64,000 nucleotides of DNA from a virus, in IMG/VR virus record IMGVR_UViG_3300008459_000008, positions 42,240 to 106,239 of that record, one strand, 5' to 3'. Both the position numbers and the translations under genes were made by a program. Shown here piece by piece: positions 36,981-46,323 of the stretch; position 1 is the stretch's first letter, and every line of letters begins with the position of its first letter. The notes beneath the pieces are model-generated. The model was not told the DNA's origin and searched no databases. It worked only from the letters and a program-made list of their open reading frames with translations.

Positions 36981-38141
36981 ATGAAAAAAACGTACAGATT
37001 AGCAATCTCACAGATTGTAAAAAATGAAGCCCACGTAATTGAAAGAATGTTGAATTCAATAAAAACTATCATAGATTGTGCTGTATTTGTTGACACAGGT
37101 TCTACCGATGGTACACAAGATGTCATTAAAAATTGGGGTGAGAAAAATAATATACCTGTCTTTGTATATGATAGACCATTCGATAATTTTGAAAATTCAC
37201 GAAATTATGCAATGCAAATGGTTAAAGATAAATCGGATTATGCATTCTGGTTGGATGCTGATGAAACAATAGATATAGATCCTAATTTCGATAAACACAA
37301 ATTAGATAAAGACCTTTATATGTTTAATACTTATATCGGTAATATGAAATATACTAGGAACGAATGTTGGAACACAAATAAAGCATTTAGATGGTACGGA
37401 CCAGTACATGAATTTATTGTTTGTGATGATAGAGATATTACATCAGGTCTCATGGATGGTATCACAGTGAGAGTTAAAATGGATGGTGGATCTTGGAAAG
37501 GCAATATTCCAGATAAGTATAAAAAGCACTCTATGATTTTAGAGGACTATATCGATAATAAAGATAGAAACGCTAGATGGGTATTCTACACAGCACAATC
37601 TTATCACGATTCTGCTACTATACCAGATAACAAATTTGAAAATGATGAGCGTCTTAGAAGGTCATTGAAATACTATAAAGAGAGAGTAAGCAGGACCGAT
37701 GGATATGAGGAAGAAAGATTTTATTCACAATTCCGTATTGGTACAATAATGAGAGCTCTAGAAGAACCTTGGTACATTGTTCAACAAGAGTTATTGAAAT
37801 CTTATAGTATGGACACATTAAGAGCAGAACCAATAAAAGTTATTGTTGACCATTACTTAAGTGTTGGTGAGTGGAATTTAGCCTATCTTTATTCAACCTT
37901 TGCTATTAACAGTTTACACGGTAAAAATCCATACCCAACTAGACTACTTTTCGTTGATGAGTCTCTATACGTTTGGAGGTTCTTAGAAGTCCACGCAGCT
38001 GCTTGTTTTTATACAAATCGTAAAGATGAAGGTAAGAAAGCGTATCAAGAACTTCTTGAAAAAATCAAAACACATCCTCAATATTTCACTCAAGAGGATA
38101 TCAATAAAATTCAACAAAATGCACCTTTTTTCGCTAACTAA
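36981..38141 (+). CDS. Family 2 glycosyltransferase
   Basis: The 386-residue product opens with a GT-A nucleotide-sugar domain: RLAISQIVKNEAHVIERML, FVDTGSTDGTQDVIK and WLDADETIDID (the DxD metal site near residue 94). The C-terminal 200 residues are helical and TPR-like, as in many GT2 enzymes that modify peptides or cell-surface glycans. The 3-nt spacing to the kinase gene downstream suggests one operon. It could glycosylate phage or host surface components; acceptor unknown. Confidence 0.75.
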   Translation: MKKTYRLAISQIVKNEAHVIERMLNSIKTIIDCAVFVDTGSTDGTQDVIKNWGEKNNIPVFVYDRPFDNFENSRNYAMQMVKDKSDYAFWLDADETIDIDPNFDKHKLDKDLYMFNTYIGNMKYTRNECWNTNKAFRWYGPVHEFIVCDDRDITSGLMDGITVRVKMDGGSWKGNIPDKYKKHSMILEDYIDNKDRNARWVFYTAQSYHDSATIPDNKFENDERLRRSLKYYKERVSRTDGYEEERFYSQFRIGTIMRALEEPWYIVQQELLKSYSMDTLRAEPIKVIVDHYLSVGEWNLAYLYSTFAINSLHGKNPYPTRLLFVDESLYVWRFLEVHAAACFYTNRKDEGKKAYQELLEKIKTHPQYFTQEDINKIQQNAPFFAN

Positions 38142-38143
38142 TC

Positions 38144-38695
38144 ATGTCGAAATTGGTGAGTTTGATTGGAGCACCTGCTAGTGGTAAGTCAACTTTAGCT
38201 AGTTCGGTTCACACCGAACTTAAAAAAATGGGGAAGAACTCCATATTCATAAGTGAAGTAGCAACAGACTACATTGCAGAATATGGAGTTCCCAATACCC
38301 CGCAAGACCAAATAGTCATATTTTATAAACAATGGAATCGTGAGAAGATGTTCATAGGTTCCAAAGACTACATTATTTGTGATTCTTCTGGTATACTCAA
38401 TTACTTTTATTTCAGGGGTTTATTTGACCATAAGTTATCTAATAAGGATATTGCTATTATAAACCATTTACAAAAAGAAATTCTCAAAACCATTAATCAG
38501 TGGGATTTTCTTTTTTACATACCACCAATTCTTGATAATGTTGAAGATGGTATAAGATATCAAGATAAAAATCAAATATTATCACTTGATAGAAAAATTA
38601 AATCTTATTTAGAGCTTGAAAATATACATCATTACGATTTGAGTGATGTATCATTACAAAAAAGGACTGATTATATAATTGATAGAATAGTTTAG
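38144..38695 (+). CDS. P-loop kinase, NadR-like/AAA_28-type
   Basis: The 183-residue product has a Walker A motif GAPASGKST (8-16), EVATDY (about 40) and a Walker B-like YIICDSSG strand (about 80). The layout matches small ATP-dependent kinases of the NadR ribosylnicotinamide-kinase/AAA_28 group, so it may phosphorylate a nucleoside or nicotinamide riboside. Substrate not determinable from the sequence. Confidence 0.6.
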   Translation: MSKLVSLIGAPASGKSTLASSVHTELKKMGKNSIFISEVATDYIAEYGVPNTPQDQIVIFYKQWNREKMFIGSKDYIICDSSGILNYFYFRGLFDHKLSNKDIAIINHLQKEILKTINQWDFLFYIPPILDNVEDGIRYQDKNQILSLDRKIKSYLELENIHHYDLSDVSLQKRTDYIIDRIV

Positions 38696-38696
38696 A

Positions 38697-39293
38697 TTAT
38701 TTACTCAACAACCTTACTAAATCTTCAGTGATTTTAGAAATCATTTTTCTACCATCAACCTCAATCATGGGTATATTCTTAATCCAAGAATATTTATCAT
38801 TACCATCTACTTGAATATTTTCAATTAATCTGATAACATCTTTATTATTCTTATACTTTGTTATGTAATAAGATTTTAAATCTGATACAAATTGACCAAG
38901 ATCTACACCTTTTTTGTAATTATACTTAACCATTTGTAATTCATTCTCTTGTTTTTCAATCATCAAATACCAGATTGAAGACTTAGAAACTTTAACATTT
39001 TCTAGAAAATTATAAGCTTTAGACGCCTTAATTCCTTTAGGTAGTTTTGCTATTTTACCAATAAATTCGACACTTGATTCCAAAATATTTAGAGGATTAT
39101 CTACCAATTCACCTTTTTCCGGTTTCATGTAATCCGTGCTCATACCGTTCTGAACTCTGTTCGGTTTCTCAGTGGGTAAATTTGGAACGTACGGTGGTTC
39201 ACTTTGAGGCATCACTGGTAGTTGCGCATCATCCTCTTTTTTGAGTTTCGACTTTTTAGAAAGTTCAGAAAATTTTTCAAACGATTTTAGCAT
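38697..39293 (-). CDS. Unknown protein, possibly virion-associated
   Basis: A 198-residue protein with a short N-terminal motif (MLKSFEKFSELSKKSKL), a proline-rich linker (PVMPQSEPPYVPNLPTEKP) and a folded C-terminal half. An ATATATA box at 39312-39318 lies 18 nt upstream. It is the last gene of the minus-strand gp6 block. No family recognised. Confidence 0.6.
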   Translation of the reverse strand: MLKSFEKFSELSKKSKLKKEDDAQLPVMPQSEPPYVPNLPTEKPNRVQNGMSTDYMKPEKGELVDNPLNILESSVEFIGKIAKLPKGIKASKAYNFLENVKVSKSSIWYLMIEKQENELQMVKYNYKKGVDLGQFVSDLKSYYITKYKNNKDVIRLIENIQVDGNDKYSWIKNIPMIEVDGRKMISKITEDLVRLLSK

Positions 39294-39340
39294 TTATTGA
39301 AATATTTTTTTTATATATTAATTTTAGATAATCAAATTAT

Positions 39341-39595
39341 TTAGTTTTTGTGTTTGTAGTAATATTTGTCTACGTTATAATTTTTAAAATTTTTAATTAT
39401 ATTAACATTGTCAAATAATATGGCTACAAGCCTTTGCAATTTGGATAAGAAATGAAACATTCTATCATTTTCAAATAATTTGGGACTTAGAGTTCTATTC
39501 AATATGTCTTTTTCATAATCCACAAACTTATTATCATCATCGTGACGATGTTTTAATTGGTAGAGTTCATCTAAGTGTTGTTCTTTATAATACAT
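39341..39595 (-). CDS. Small protein next to baseplate wedge gene
   Basis: An 84-residue basic protein (MYYKEQHLDELYQLKHRHDD at the start) beginning 4 nt after the gp6-like gene, so co-transcribed with it. No motif seen. A small baseplate component or assembly factor is plausible from position. Confidence 0.6.
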   Translation of the reverse strand: MYYKEQHLDELYQLKHRHDDDNKFVDYEKDILNRTLSPKLFENDRMFHFLSKLQRLVAILFDNVNIIKNFKNYNVDKYYYKHKN

Positions 39596-39599
39596 ATAA

Positions 39600-41324
39600 T
39601 CAAATAGTTTGTCTATACTTTACGTCTATAGTACCTTTCTTTATTATATTTATTGATTTGAGACTACCATCATCAATGTGGTTGGAAAAATAAGTGTTAT
39701 TTCTATCATACCAACCTCCTCTGATCACAGGTATCTCGTTAGGTTCAAAGACTATATCCCCCAATAATGGGTCCAAACCAGTATAAATCATAGGATTATA
39801 ATCAAGATCTACATTCACAGTTTCGGTTCCAGAAAAAGTATTGTTATTATTGCTAGCTCTATTCTGTTGTTGAAGTAGGGCTTGTTTATGAAAATCTTCA
39901 TTTTTTTTCGAAATAAAACTTATTTCTACAGAATGGATTTCTTTAATTGTGGATATTTGACTGACCAAATCACTTTTTGGTATACGGTCCAATCTATTGA
40001 AATTCAAAAAATACTCTGATACTTTGTCATATATTTGTGATGTTACAGCATCATCCATAGCATCAGTATAAGTCATAATGAATACATTCATTATATAAAG
40101 TGAAATTTTAGGTGAGGTGATAACATATCTTTTTGTCAATTGTATATTTCCAGCAATCCTCAAATATTGATCTATTTTGGATTTTTCATCATCATCTAAC
40201 TCAAAAGCACCGAGGTCAACACTGAAGTAGTCTGCATTTGTACTTTTAAATAATTTGATATTTGGTGTTGCGACAATATAAATTACTCCACCATCATCTG
40301 TATAAGCATTCACATGAGAAAATACACCCAACCTCTTGATTTGATAAGCATATTGTTGTGGAAGTCCTATCACAAAATTATTACTCACTATTGGTAGTAT
40401 ATTCTTTGTGAAATCTAATTTTTCTCTATCAGCTCCAAAATTGATATCTGATACTATTGTGAGGTCAAAAACTCTTGTTGGATCAATTGTATTACCTTGA
40501 CCATCTTGAGGTAGGTCATTGAATGTCCAATCATTCGGTGTTCTACGAAATATTGAACCACTAGAACCATCACTAGTCAAGTAATTGATTTCGATTGGTG
40601 CACCAAGTGTTGGTACCGCTCCAAATCCACTATTCCCAAAAATAACATCTATACCACCATTAAATCCAGTTCTGACAACACAGGCTTGTTCATCCGGTAA
40701 AAGATCATATAGATGTTTTTTTACAGTCCAAAATTCACCATTCACAGTGACTTCATAGTTAAAGTTTTCAACATCTCTTTGATTGTTTCTAAGGTTTACT
40801 TGGAAAGTTTGGTTTTCATTACCATCACTTGTAAATGTTGTTTTCTCCCATTTTCCTTGAATGATGGGTATAAAAAATTGTGTTGAAGAATTAATCTTGA
40901 AGGTTTGTACATCTGTTCCAAAATTCAAACTATATTCCAAACCATTTGTTTTATTTTTCAAAGCAGCCTTATTAAAAAAAGTAATTCTTCCACCAGGTAT
41001 ATCACTTTCAACATCAGATGATGTCTTTACAGTGAATTTAATAGTACCGGTCGCACTTATGTTTCTACTCGGTAAATGCCCCACATAAATTGCAGCATTT
41101 CTAATTACTCTAGCATTTGCAGAATTAGCCTCAGATAAATCGAATTGTCTTATCGAATTCTTTAAGTATAATATTGATAATTGATATAAATTTTCTACCA
41201 CCAATAGAATTTGTCCATATGGACTAGCAGCGGAAAATAAAATACCAGCTTTTGAATATTCTTGTTTTAAATAAAGCTCGATTTCAGCTTTTACTTTATC
41301 AAAACTTATTTCGGTTAAGTTCAT
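39600..41324 (-). CDS. Baseplate wedge protein, T4 gp6/J-like
   Basis: The 574-residue product matches the gp6-like/baseplate J pattern: a helical N-terminus (SPYGQILLVVENLYQLSILY), a middle part with GGIDVIFGNSGFGAVPTLGA and then PIEINYLTSDGSSGS ('fGn...g..P..G..i.v.Y..t.G'), and a C-terminal half with DYF-type strands and a helical ending. In T4, gp6 dimers form the core of the wedge around the hub. An ATATATA box at 41346-41352 lies 21 nt upstream. This is the best single marker for a contractile-tail phage in the window. Confidence 0.8.
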   Translation of the reverse strand: MNLTEISFDKVKAEIELYLKQEYSKAGILFSAASPYGQILLVVENLYQLSILYLKNSIRQFDLSEANSANARVIRNAAIYVGHLPSRNISATGTIKFTVKTSSDVESDIPGGRITFFNKAALKNKTNGLEYSLNFGTDVQTFKINSSTQFFIPIIQGKWEKTTFTSDGNENQTFQVNLRNNQRDVENFNYEVTVNGEFWTVKKHLYDLLPDEQACVVRTGFNGGIDVIFGNSGFGAVPTLGAPIEINYLTSDGSSGSIFRRTPNDWTFNDLPQDGQGNTIDPTRVFDLTIVSDINFGADREKLDFTKNILPIVSNNFVIGLPQQYAYQIKRLGVFSHVNAYTDDGGVIYIVATPNIKLFKSTNADYFSVDLGAFELDDDEKSKIDQYLRIAGNIQLTKRYVITSPKISLYIMNVFIMTYTDAMDDAVTSQIYDKVSEYFLNFNRLDRIPKSDLVSQISTIKEIHSVEISFISKKNEDFHKQALLQQQNRASNNNNTFSGTETVNVDLDYNPMIYTGLDPLLGDIVFEPNEIPVIRGGWYDRNNTYFSNHIDDGSLKSINIIKKGTIDVKYRQTI

Positions 41325-41419
41325 TTTGTAAAATAATTTGTATTTTATATATTAATTATATAATTATCTGTAATGTTTTTATGGGTTTATATTTATATAT
41401 ACTAAAATTGGTAATATTA

Positions 41420-42145
41420 ATGAATTTTGAACACATTTTTGGTTTACTCGCCGATCATAGTTTACAAGGTATAATTTTTGCTCTTGGTGCGATAATTTTT
41501 TGGATAATTGACTCGACATTTGGTCTTCCTAAAATTTTAAGTAGGATTTTTTACTCTATAATTGAGGTAGTTATCAAAAGAAAAGTCACTGATGATGGAA
41601 TTGAACCACATATGAAACACATAAGTGAATCTGACATCAATAACCACGATATATTTAACTACCTTAATTTTTGGATCTATTCAAAAATACCAACACTAGA
41701 ATTTTCTTCTGAATTCAGAACTGTTGTTTTTAGAAAATATTTGACTATATACCTAAAAAAACATAAAGAGTGTTTCAGAAAATTTATCGAAGATAAAAGA
41801 TTTACTGAAATGGATGATACTCAATTGTGGAACTGCTTACTTTCATTGATTAATGAAATAATTTTTGATTATGAAACTGAGATGACTGCCAGTGGAATAC
41901 CTAGAATTATCATAGAAAAAATGAAAGCTAGAAACAATGATAGGATATCACTAACGATAGATCTAATAGAGGGTATATGTAACAGTTCTTTTTATAACTC
42001 AGAAAAAAATTATCTTAAAGTATATTCTATACTGAATATTTATTTAGCCATTTTAGAAAATACAATAGCAGGTTCAGTAAAAGTTTGTGATTCAATAAAT
42101 GGACAATTAAAAGGTATGTCTATGGATGGTAAAACAGAGAATTAA
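41420..42145 (+). CDS. Unknown protein with N-terminal membrane segment
   Basis: Start taken at the ATG at 41420 (241 residues); the longer frame overlaps the baseplate gene. One transmembrane helix is evident (SLQGIIFALGAIIFWIIDST, about 13-32), followed by a mostly helical soluble domain. It could be an inner-membrane anchored protein. No box or RBS is convincing. Its stop overlaps the convergent kinase gene by 4 nt. Confidence 0.6.
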   Translation: MNFEHIFGLLADHSLQGIIFALGAIIFWIIDSTFGLPKILSRIFYSIIEVVIKRKVTDDGIEPHMKHISESDINNHDIFNYLNFWIYSKIPTLEFSSEFRTVVFRKYLTIYLKKHKECFRKFIEDKRFTEMDDTQLWNCLLSLINEIIFDYETEMTASGIPRIIIEKMKARNNDRISLTIDLIEGICNSSFYNSEKNYLKVYSILNIYLAILENTIAGSVKVCDSINGQLKGMSMDGKTEN

Positions 42146-42675
42146 TACATCAAATCGTAAACCATTTGAGGTTCAAACTCATGGTCAGTTAAACAAAGAT
42201 CATAATCACAAAATTCATTGAAATCTTTTTCATCAGATTCCACTCTCCTTATTATTGAATCATTATAATCCCTTCTCTCAGATAACCTTTGTGTTCTGAT
42301 TTCTTTATCTATATTGAGATAAACTACAAAACACTTATTTCTATCCTCCATACTTATCTGTTTTAATTCTTCAGTTGTCATTATAAAAACTTGGTTATTA
42401 TCCCAATTTTCTTTTGTTATTCCATAATACCAATTGACTCCGTTTATTACAAAACATTCCGATGTTTTAATTTTACCTTGTTGATGTAACAAACTATAAA
42501 GATTATGATCTATAAAATCATAATCCTCACCATCAATTTCATTAGTTCTTTTTGGTCTGGTGGTAAATTTTGGTACATATTTTAGACCAAAATTTGTCAA
42601 TTCTCGTCTGAGATAATCTTTACCACTCCCAGATTTTCCCAAAATTATAATTTTTTCTTGTTTTTCACTCATCAA
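42142..42675 (-). CDS. Guanylate kinase-like P-loop nucleotide kinase
   Basis: The 177-residue product has a Walker A GKSGSGKD (about 13-20), FTTRPKRTNEIDGEDYDFI (the GMP-binding 'TTR...R..E..G..Y.F' motif of guanylate kinases) near residue 37-55, and a basic helix with RTQRLSERRDY. It probably phosphorylates (d)GMP or another dNMP, giving dNTPs for phage DNA synthesis, similar in role to T4 gene 1. Confidence 0.7.
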   Translation of the reverse strand: MMSEKQEKIIILGKSGSGKDYLRRELTNFGLKYVPKFTTRPKRTNEIDGEDYDFIDHNLYSLLHQQGKIKTSECFVINGVNWYYGITKENWDNNQVFIMTTEELKQISMEDRNKCFVVYLNIDKEIRTQRLSERRDYNDSIIRRVESDEKDFNEFCDYDLCLTDHEFEPQMVYDLMY

Positions 42676-42696
42676 ATATTTATATTGATAAGTTTA

Positions 42697-43254
42697 TTAT
42701 TGTTTAACTTTGGTGACTTGTGATAATTTTTCTTTATCAAACTGATCGAAACTCATCACCTTAGACTTTTGTACACTACCTTGATTGGAAGTATAATCTT
42801 GTTTCTGTGAGAAAATATTTTTTAAACCCCTCAAAATTTTATTTTTTCTCCTTTTATTTGTACCTCTCCTATCAGATAGGGGCGCTGGCAATTTTTGAAA
42901 AACTTTTTTCTTACCACCAGGATTATAAGGGACACTTATATCACCTGATCCAACTGTACCACCACCAGCGGTAAAAGAAGAACCACTTGTTGAACCTGCA
43001 TATGCCGAAGGTTGAGCAGAAACCACTGAACCCATACCACCAATCGATGCATTTGCGTATCCTACACCACCCCCACCAACACCAATACTAGCAGCAGCCG
43101 CTGCGCCACCTGGTCCATCTTCCAGTATAGAATTAACATAAAATTCTTCCTCTAAGAGTATAAGTTCGGATAATTTATCCACGTTCAATCCCTCATTCAA
43201 TAGAGTACCACGTAATTCAAATAGATCTTCCAAACTCATTTTATTTTTATTCAT
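42697..43254 (-). CDS. Gly/Ala/Ser-rich low-complexity protein
   Basis: A 185-residue protein. A helical acidic N-terminus (EDLFELRGTLLNEGLNVDKL) is followed by about 60 residues of Gly/Ala/Ser-rich disordered sequence and a basic C-terminal part (KRRKNKILRGLKNIF). It looks like a scaffold, linker or virion protein; no domain recognised. An ATATATA box precedes the start by 4 nt. Confidence 0.6.
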   Translation of the reverse strand: MNKNKMSLEDLFELRGTLLNEGLNVDKLSELILLEEEFYVNSILEDGPGGAAAAASIGVGGGGVGYANASIGGMGSVVSAQPSAYAGSTSGSSFTAGGGTVGSGDISVPYNPGGKKKVFQKLPAPLSDRRGTNKRRKNKILRGLKNIFSQKQDYTSNQGSVQKSKVMSFDQFDKEKLSQVTKVKQ

Positions 43255-43307
43255 ACAATATATATCTTTTTTTTAGGACGAAAAATATCTATTCGATATA
43301 TAATTCA

Positions 43308-43907
43308 ATGGACTTTTTCTTGAAATTAGAATTCAATCGTTTGATAAAAGAATTAGATTTTATTGATTCGGATCTGGTTTATAAATCAACCTTGTTGAAG
43401 GTAGCTGATGAACACTTCATCAAAAATGTAAATGATGTCCTAGAAACTTTTCCCCAACTTAAACAGATAGTAGATGATAGGACAAATCAAAGATACAATT
43501 TGATTAATGATGATCCTATTATCATCACACCAATAGACGAGGTAGATGAGACCGAAATTGTCTTTGAGACAAAAGACCAAAGATTAAAAACATTATATAG
43601 ACAAATAGCCAGATCTACACACCCAGATGTGGCATCTCAATCAAATCTACAAGAAGTTTATCTGGAAGCTCAGAAGGCTTATGATTCCAACGACCTAGTT
43701 CAAATAATGTCAATTTGTGAAAAACTAAAAATAGATTATGAGATCACAAATGAAGAATTTCAACTTATTAAAGATGAAATAAACACAAAAAAACAACGTA
43801 TAAAATTCTTAGAATCAACATATACATGGAAATGGTATCAAGTTTCCAGTACCGAGGAAAAAAATAAAATTATTTTGAACTATTTAGAGACTCAAGTATC
43901 TAAATAA
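43308..43907 (+). CDS. J-domain (DnaJ-like) protein
   Basis: The 199-residue protein contains RLKTLYRQIARSTHPDV (about residues 90-110) with the HPD motif of J-domains between two helices, then EVYLEAQKAYDSND. J-domain proteins deliver substrates to Hsp70 (DnaK) and stimulate its ATPase. The N- and C-terminal parts are helical and specific. A phage copy may recruit host DnaK for virion assembly or replication. The start lies 5 nt after an ATATATA box. Confidence 0.75.
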   Translation: MDFFLKLEFNRLIKELDFIDSDLVYKSTLLKVADEHFIKNVNDVLETFPQLKQIVDDRTNQRYNLINDDPIIITPIDEVDETEIVFETKDQRLKTLYRQIARSTHPDVASQSNLQEVYLEAQKAYDSNDLVQIMSICEKLKIDYEITNEEFQLIKDEINTKKQRIKFLESTYTWKWYQVSSTEEKNKIILNYLETQVSK

Positions 43908-44532
43908 TATTAATCGTTACTTTACGATCATTCAATAAATTTTGAAAATCATCCTTCCTGAAGTATTTCTGATAAACATCAGTTTCACTTTCTTGATTTT
44001 GTAAAAACCATTCGTTTCCATTCGTAGTAGAGTAAATGTAATTTTGTCCACCATCCTCTACTTCAATTACCTTTGATGATAATTTATCATAGAATTTTTT
44101 AATATCACCATTTACTTTGAACATCCTAAGAGTTTCCCATTTTGAAAGACTATCATTCCAAGATTGAAACAGAATAAAATCCGGATTTTCTAATTCACTA
44201 GAATCAACTTTATGGATCAACATAAATCTACAAGGTTTATTAAGAAATGTTTCAAAATCTTCACTATTAGTAACATTTGATTTTCTAAAACCCATACTAG
44301 ATAGTCTTTGAATAAAATCCGAATTTGAAGTTAAGGTATCTAAATTCAATTTGTCTTGGAATTCTTTTTTTGATAAATCAAATATATTGAAGAAGTTTAC
44401 CTCCTCTGCTCCAATAGATTTCATTATACTATCATAAAATAAACCCAAAGATTCATTGATGTCTATCTCAATTAATCTAATGTCAATTTGTATGGATTCT
44501 TGGAATGATCTATATTGTTTAACGAATTTCAT
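43900..44532 (-). CDS. Unknown protein
   Basis: A 210-residue protein beginning MKFVKQYRSFQESIQID, one of the clearest examples of the recurring N-terminal motif. The rest is mixed alpha/beta (RFMLIHKVDSSELENPDFIL) with no known motif. A shared ATATATA box (44563-44570) lies 31 nt upstream, between it and the divergent 44592 gene. It overlaps the convergent J-domain gene end by 8 nt. Confidence 0.65.
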   Translation of the reverse strand: MKFVKQYRSFQESIQIDIRLIEIDINESLGLFYDSIMKSIGAEEVNFFNIFDLSKKEFQDKLNLDTLTSNSDFIQRLSSMGFRKSNVTNSEDFETFLNKPCRFMLIHKVDSSELENPDFILFQSWNDSLSKWETLRMFKVNGDIKKFYDKLSSKVIEVEDGGQNYIYSTTNGNEWFLQNQESETDVYQKYFRKDDFQNLLNDRKVTINII

Positions 44533-44562
44533 CTTGAACTATAAAATACTAACAGAATTTTA

Positions 44563-44570
44563 ATATATAT
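44563..44570. promoter_or_regulatory. Shared ATATATA box between divergent genes
   Basis: The box lies 31 nt from the start at 44532 (-) and 22 nt from the start at 44592 (+). Confidence 0.4.
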
Positions 44571-44591
44571 TAAAAATAGAAAACATTTTGA

Positions 44592-46022
44592 ATGAAGTGG
44601 TTACGTCCATATGAAATATTTTTAGAGCAACAAAATCAATTTTTACCACAAAGTCAAATTGAAATCAAATCACCCATCAAATACAATCCAAAAAATTTGA
44701 TTGGAGAAATTTGTGTCGGAATGTTATTATTGAATAATAATTTTTTGGATGATTTATTAGATAGGGGTCTCAAAGCTAGATATTCTGAAAACTCACAAGT
44801 TTTTTTGAATGATTTGAAAACCATGTTAATCAATAAAAACAGATTACAACTTGGAAAATTTGATGGTGGGACCTGTGTTCAAGACGATGATACATCAAAA
44901 TTTACTAACATTTTTGATAATATTGATTTTGAAATAGAAAAAGATTGGAATGTATTAATTGACTCAAGGATTACATCAAGAAACATTTGTGATAAAATAC
45001 TACAAGAGGAAAAACTGACACCAGAAATGGTAAAGTGTGTATATTGGGTTGGTATCACTGATGATAAATTGTATCCAGAAGACCTTGTAATTGAGCTTCA
45101 AAATGGTAAACAACTTGGCATAGTACTTAATAAAGGGTTATCTACACAAAAAACCTCTTCATTCAATACCTTTGGGGATGAAATTTTAGGAGTTGATTTG
45201 GACCAACTGTACAAAGAAGAGTATAGTAGTAAATGGGATAAATTAATTCAGAATTGGGTTAAAATTACATATGAAAATGCAAATAAAAATATTCAAATTC
45301 ATATTGAAAAATTTATAGATCCACAAAGAATAGATAGTTTGGGGTACTTCGAATATTTCGATTTAAAACACAAAGACATCAGGTTTAAAAACATTGGTGA
45401 ACACATCAAAGAATTCAACAAAAACATATTAACATTTTCCGATTTACTGAATGAAGTTTGGAAGAATAAGGAAACTTGTTTTATAGATCCCAAAAGAGTT
45501 CAAAAGGACTGGATGGAGAAAAAAATATTTATTTTAAATTCCAGAATTTTGGAGCATTTATTTACCGAATCGTTATTAAAAAATTATTCTGGTCAAATTA
45601 CCAAACAGGAGGACGGTCTAAAGAAAACTGATGGTGACATCAAAATGAGAATTATGAAAGTAATAGTTCAAAAAATGGGGTGTCTTGAAAGACCATTATA
45701 TTTTTTCTCCAATAAAGGTAATAATATGGATTTTATACCAAGTAGAGATTTGTTCCGTAGGACATATGATGATTTCGAAGTTTTATTTAATTATCATGTT
45801 AAGATGGTTGTTGATAATTCTGAAGATGATGATGTAAATGATTTCAAGATAAACGTTTTTGTAAATCTTGATGGGAAAAAATTACTAGACCTAATAATCT
45901 CAATTGATTTTACTGGAGGTGAAATGTCTAGTAGATTATCATCAAAGTTTAAATTCATTCCCGTGGCAGATTTTAATTTGATTTTAACCAATAAAATGAG
46001 GGAAACAATAAATGAGGATTAA
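44592..46022 (+). CDS. Unknown large protein with N-terminal motif
   Basis: A 476-residue protein starting MKWLRPYEIFLEQQNQ. A segment near residues 160-190 (DKLYPEDLVIELQNGKQLGI) looks like the 'D.V.....G...GI' strands of phage nuclease-like proteins, but no catalytic set can be shown. It overlaps the next gene by 11 nt, so the two are translated together. Confidence 0.65.
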   Translation: MKWLRPYEIFLEQQNQFLPQSQIEIKSPIKYNPKNLIGEICVGMLLLNNNFLDDLLDRGLKARYSENSQVFLNDLKTMLINKNRLQLGKFDGGTCVQDDDTSKFTNIFDNIDFEIEKDWNVLIDSRITSRNICDKILQEEKLTPEMVKCVYWVGITDDKLYPEDLVIELQNGKQLGIVLNKGLSTQKTSSFNTFGDEILGVDLDQLYKEEYSSKWDKLIQNWVKITYENANKNIQIHIEKFIDPQRIDSLGYFEYFDLKHKDIRFKNIGEHIKEFNKNILTFSDLLNEVWKNKETCFIDPKRVQKDWMEKKIFILNSRILEHLFTESLLKNYSGQITKQEDGLKKTDGDIKMRIMKVIVQKMGCLERPLYFFSNKGNNMDFIPSRDLFRRTYDDFEVLFNYHVKMVVDNSEDDDVNDFKINVFVNLDGKKLLDLIISIDFTGGEMSSRLSSKFKFIPVADFNLILTNKMRETINED

Positions 46023-46323
46023 AAAATTCAACGAGATGTTGAAAGATAGATTTGATTATGATAAGATAATCAAATTAATGAAGACATATGGTTGGGGATT
46101 GGGTGTGGTGACTTCAATTGATGAATTTGAAGAAAATACGGAGTATTTTTTAAATCCTCAAAATGAGGATGATTATATTGAACAATTTCACATTTTTTTG
46201 ACTGACAAATCATCGAATAGATTAAGAGGACAATTCAGAAATGATCATAGTCTAAGGTTGGGTAAATGGAAATTGGGTATCCAAGTAGATAAACCCACAT
46301 CTATTTACAATAAATTAACTTGA
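46012..46323 (+). CDS. Small unknown protein
   Basis: A 103-residue protein starting MRIKKFNEMLKDRFD, with the recurring N-terminal motif. It overlaps the upstream gene by 11 nt and its end overlaps the convergent 46315 gene by 9 nt. No domain seen. Confidence 0.65.
   Translation: MRIKKFNEMLKDRFDYDKIIKLMKTYGWGLGVVTSIDEFEENTEYFLNPQNEDDYIEQFHIFLTDKSSNRLRGQFRNDHSLRLGKWKLGIQVDKPTSIYNKLT

Noticed and set aside
44592-46022. Restriction-like or PD-(D/E)XK nuclease reading of the 476-residue protein
   Set aside because: A strand pair looks nuclease-like, but no complete catalytic motif can be pointed to, so it is left as unknown.
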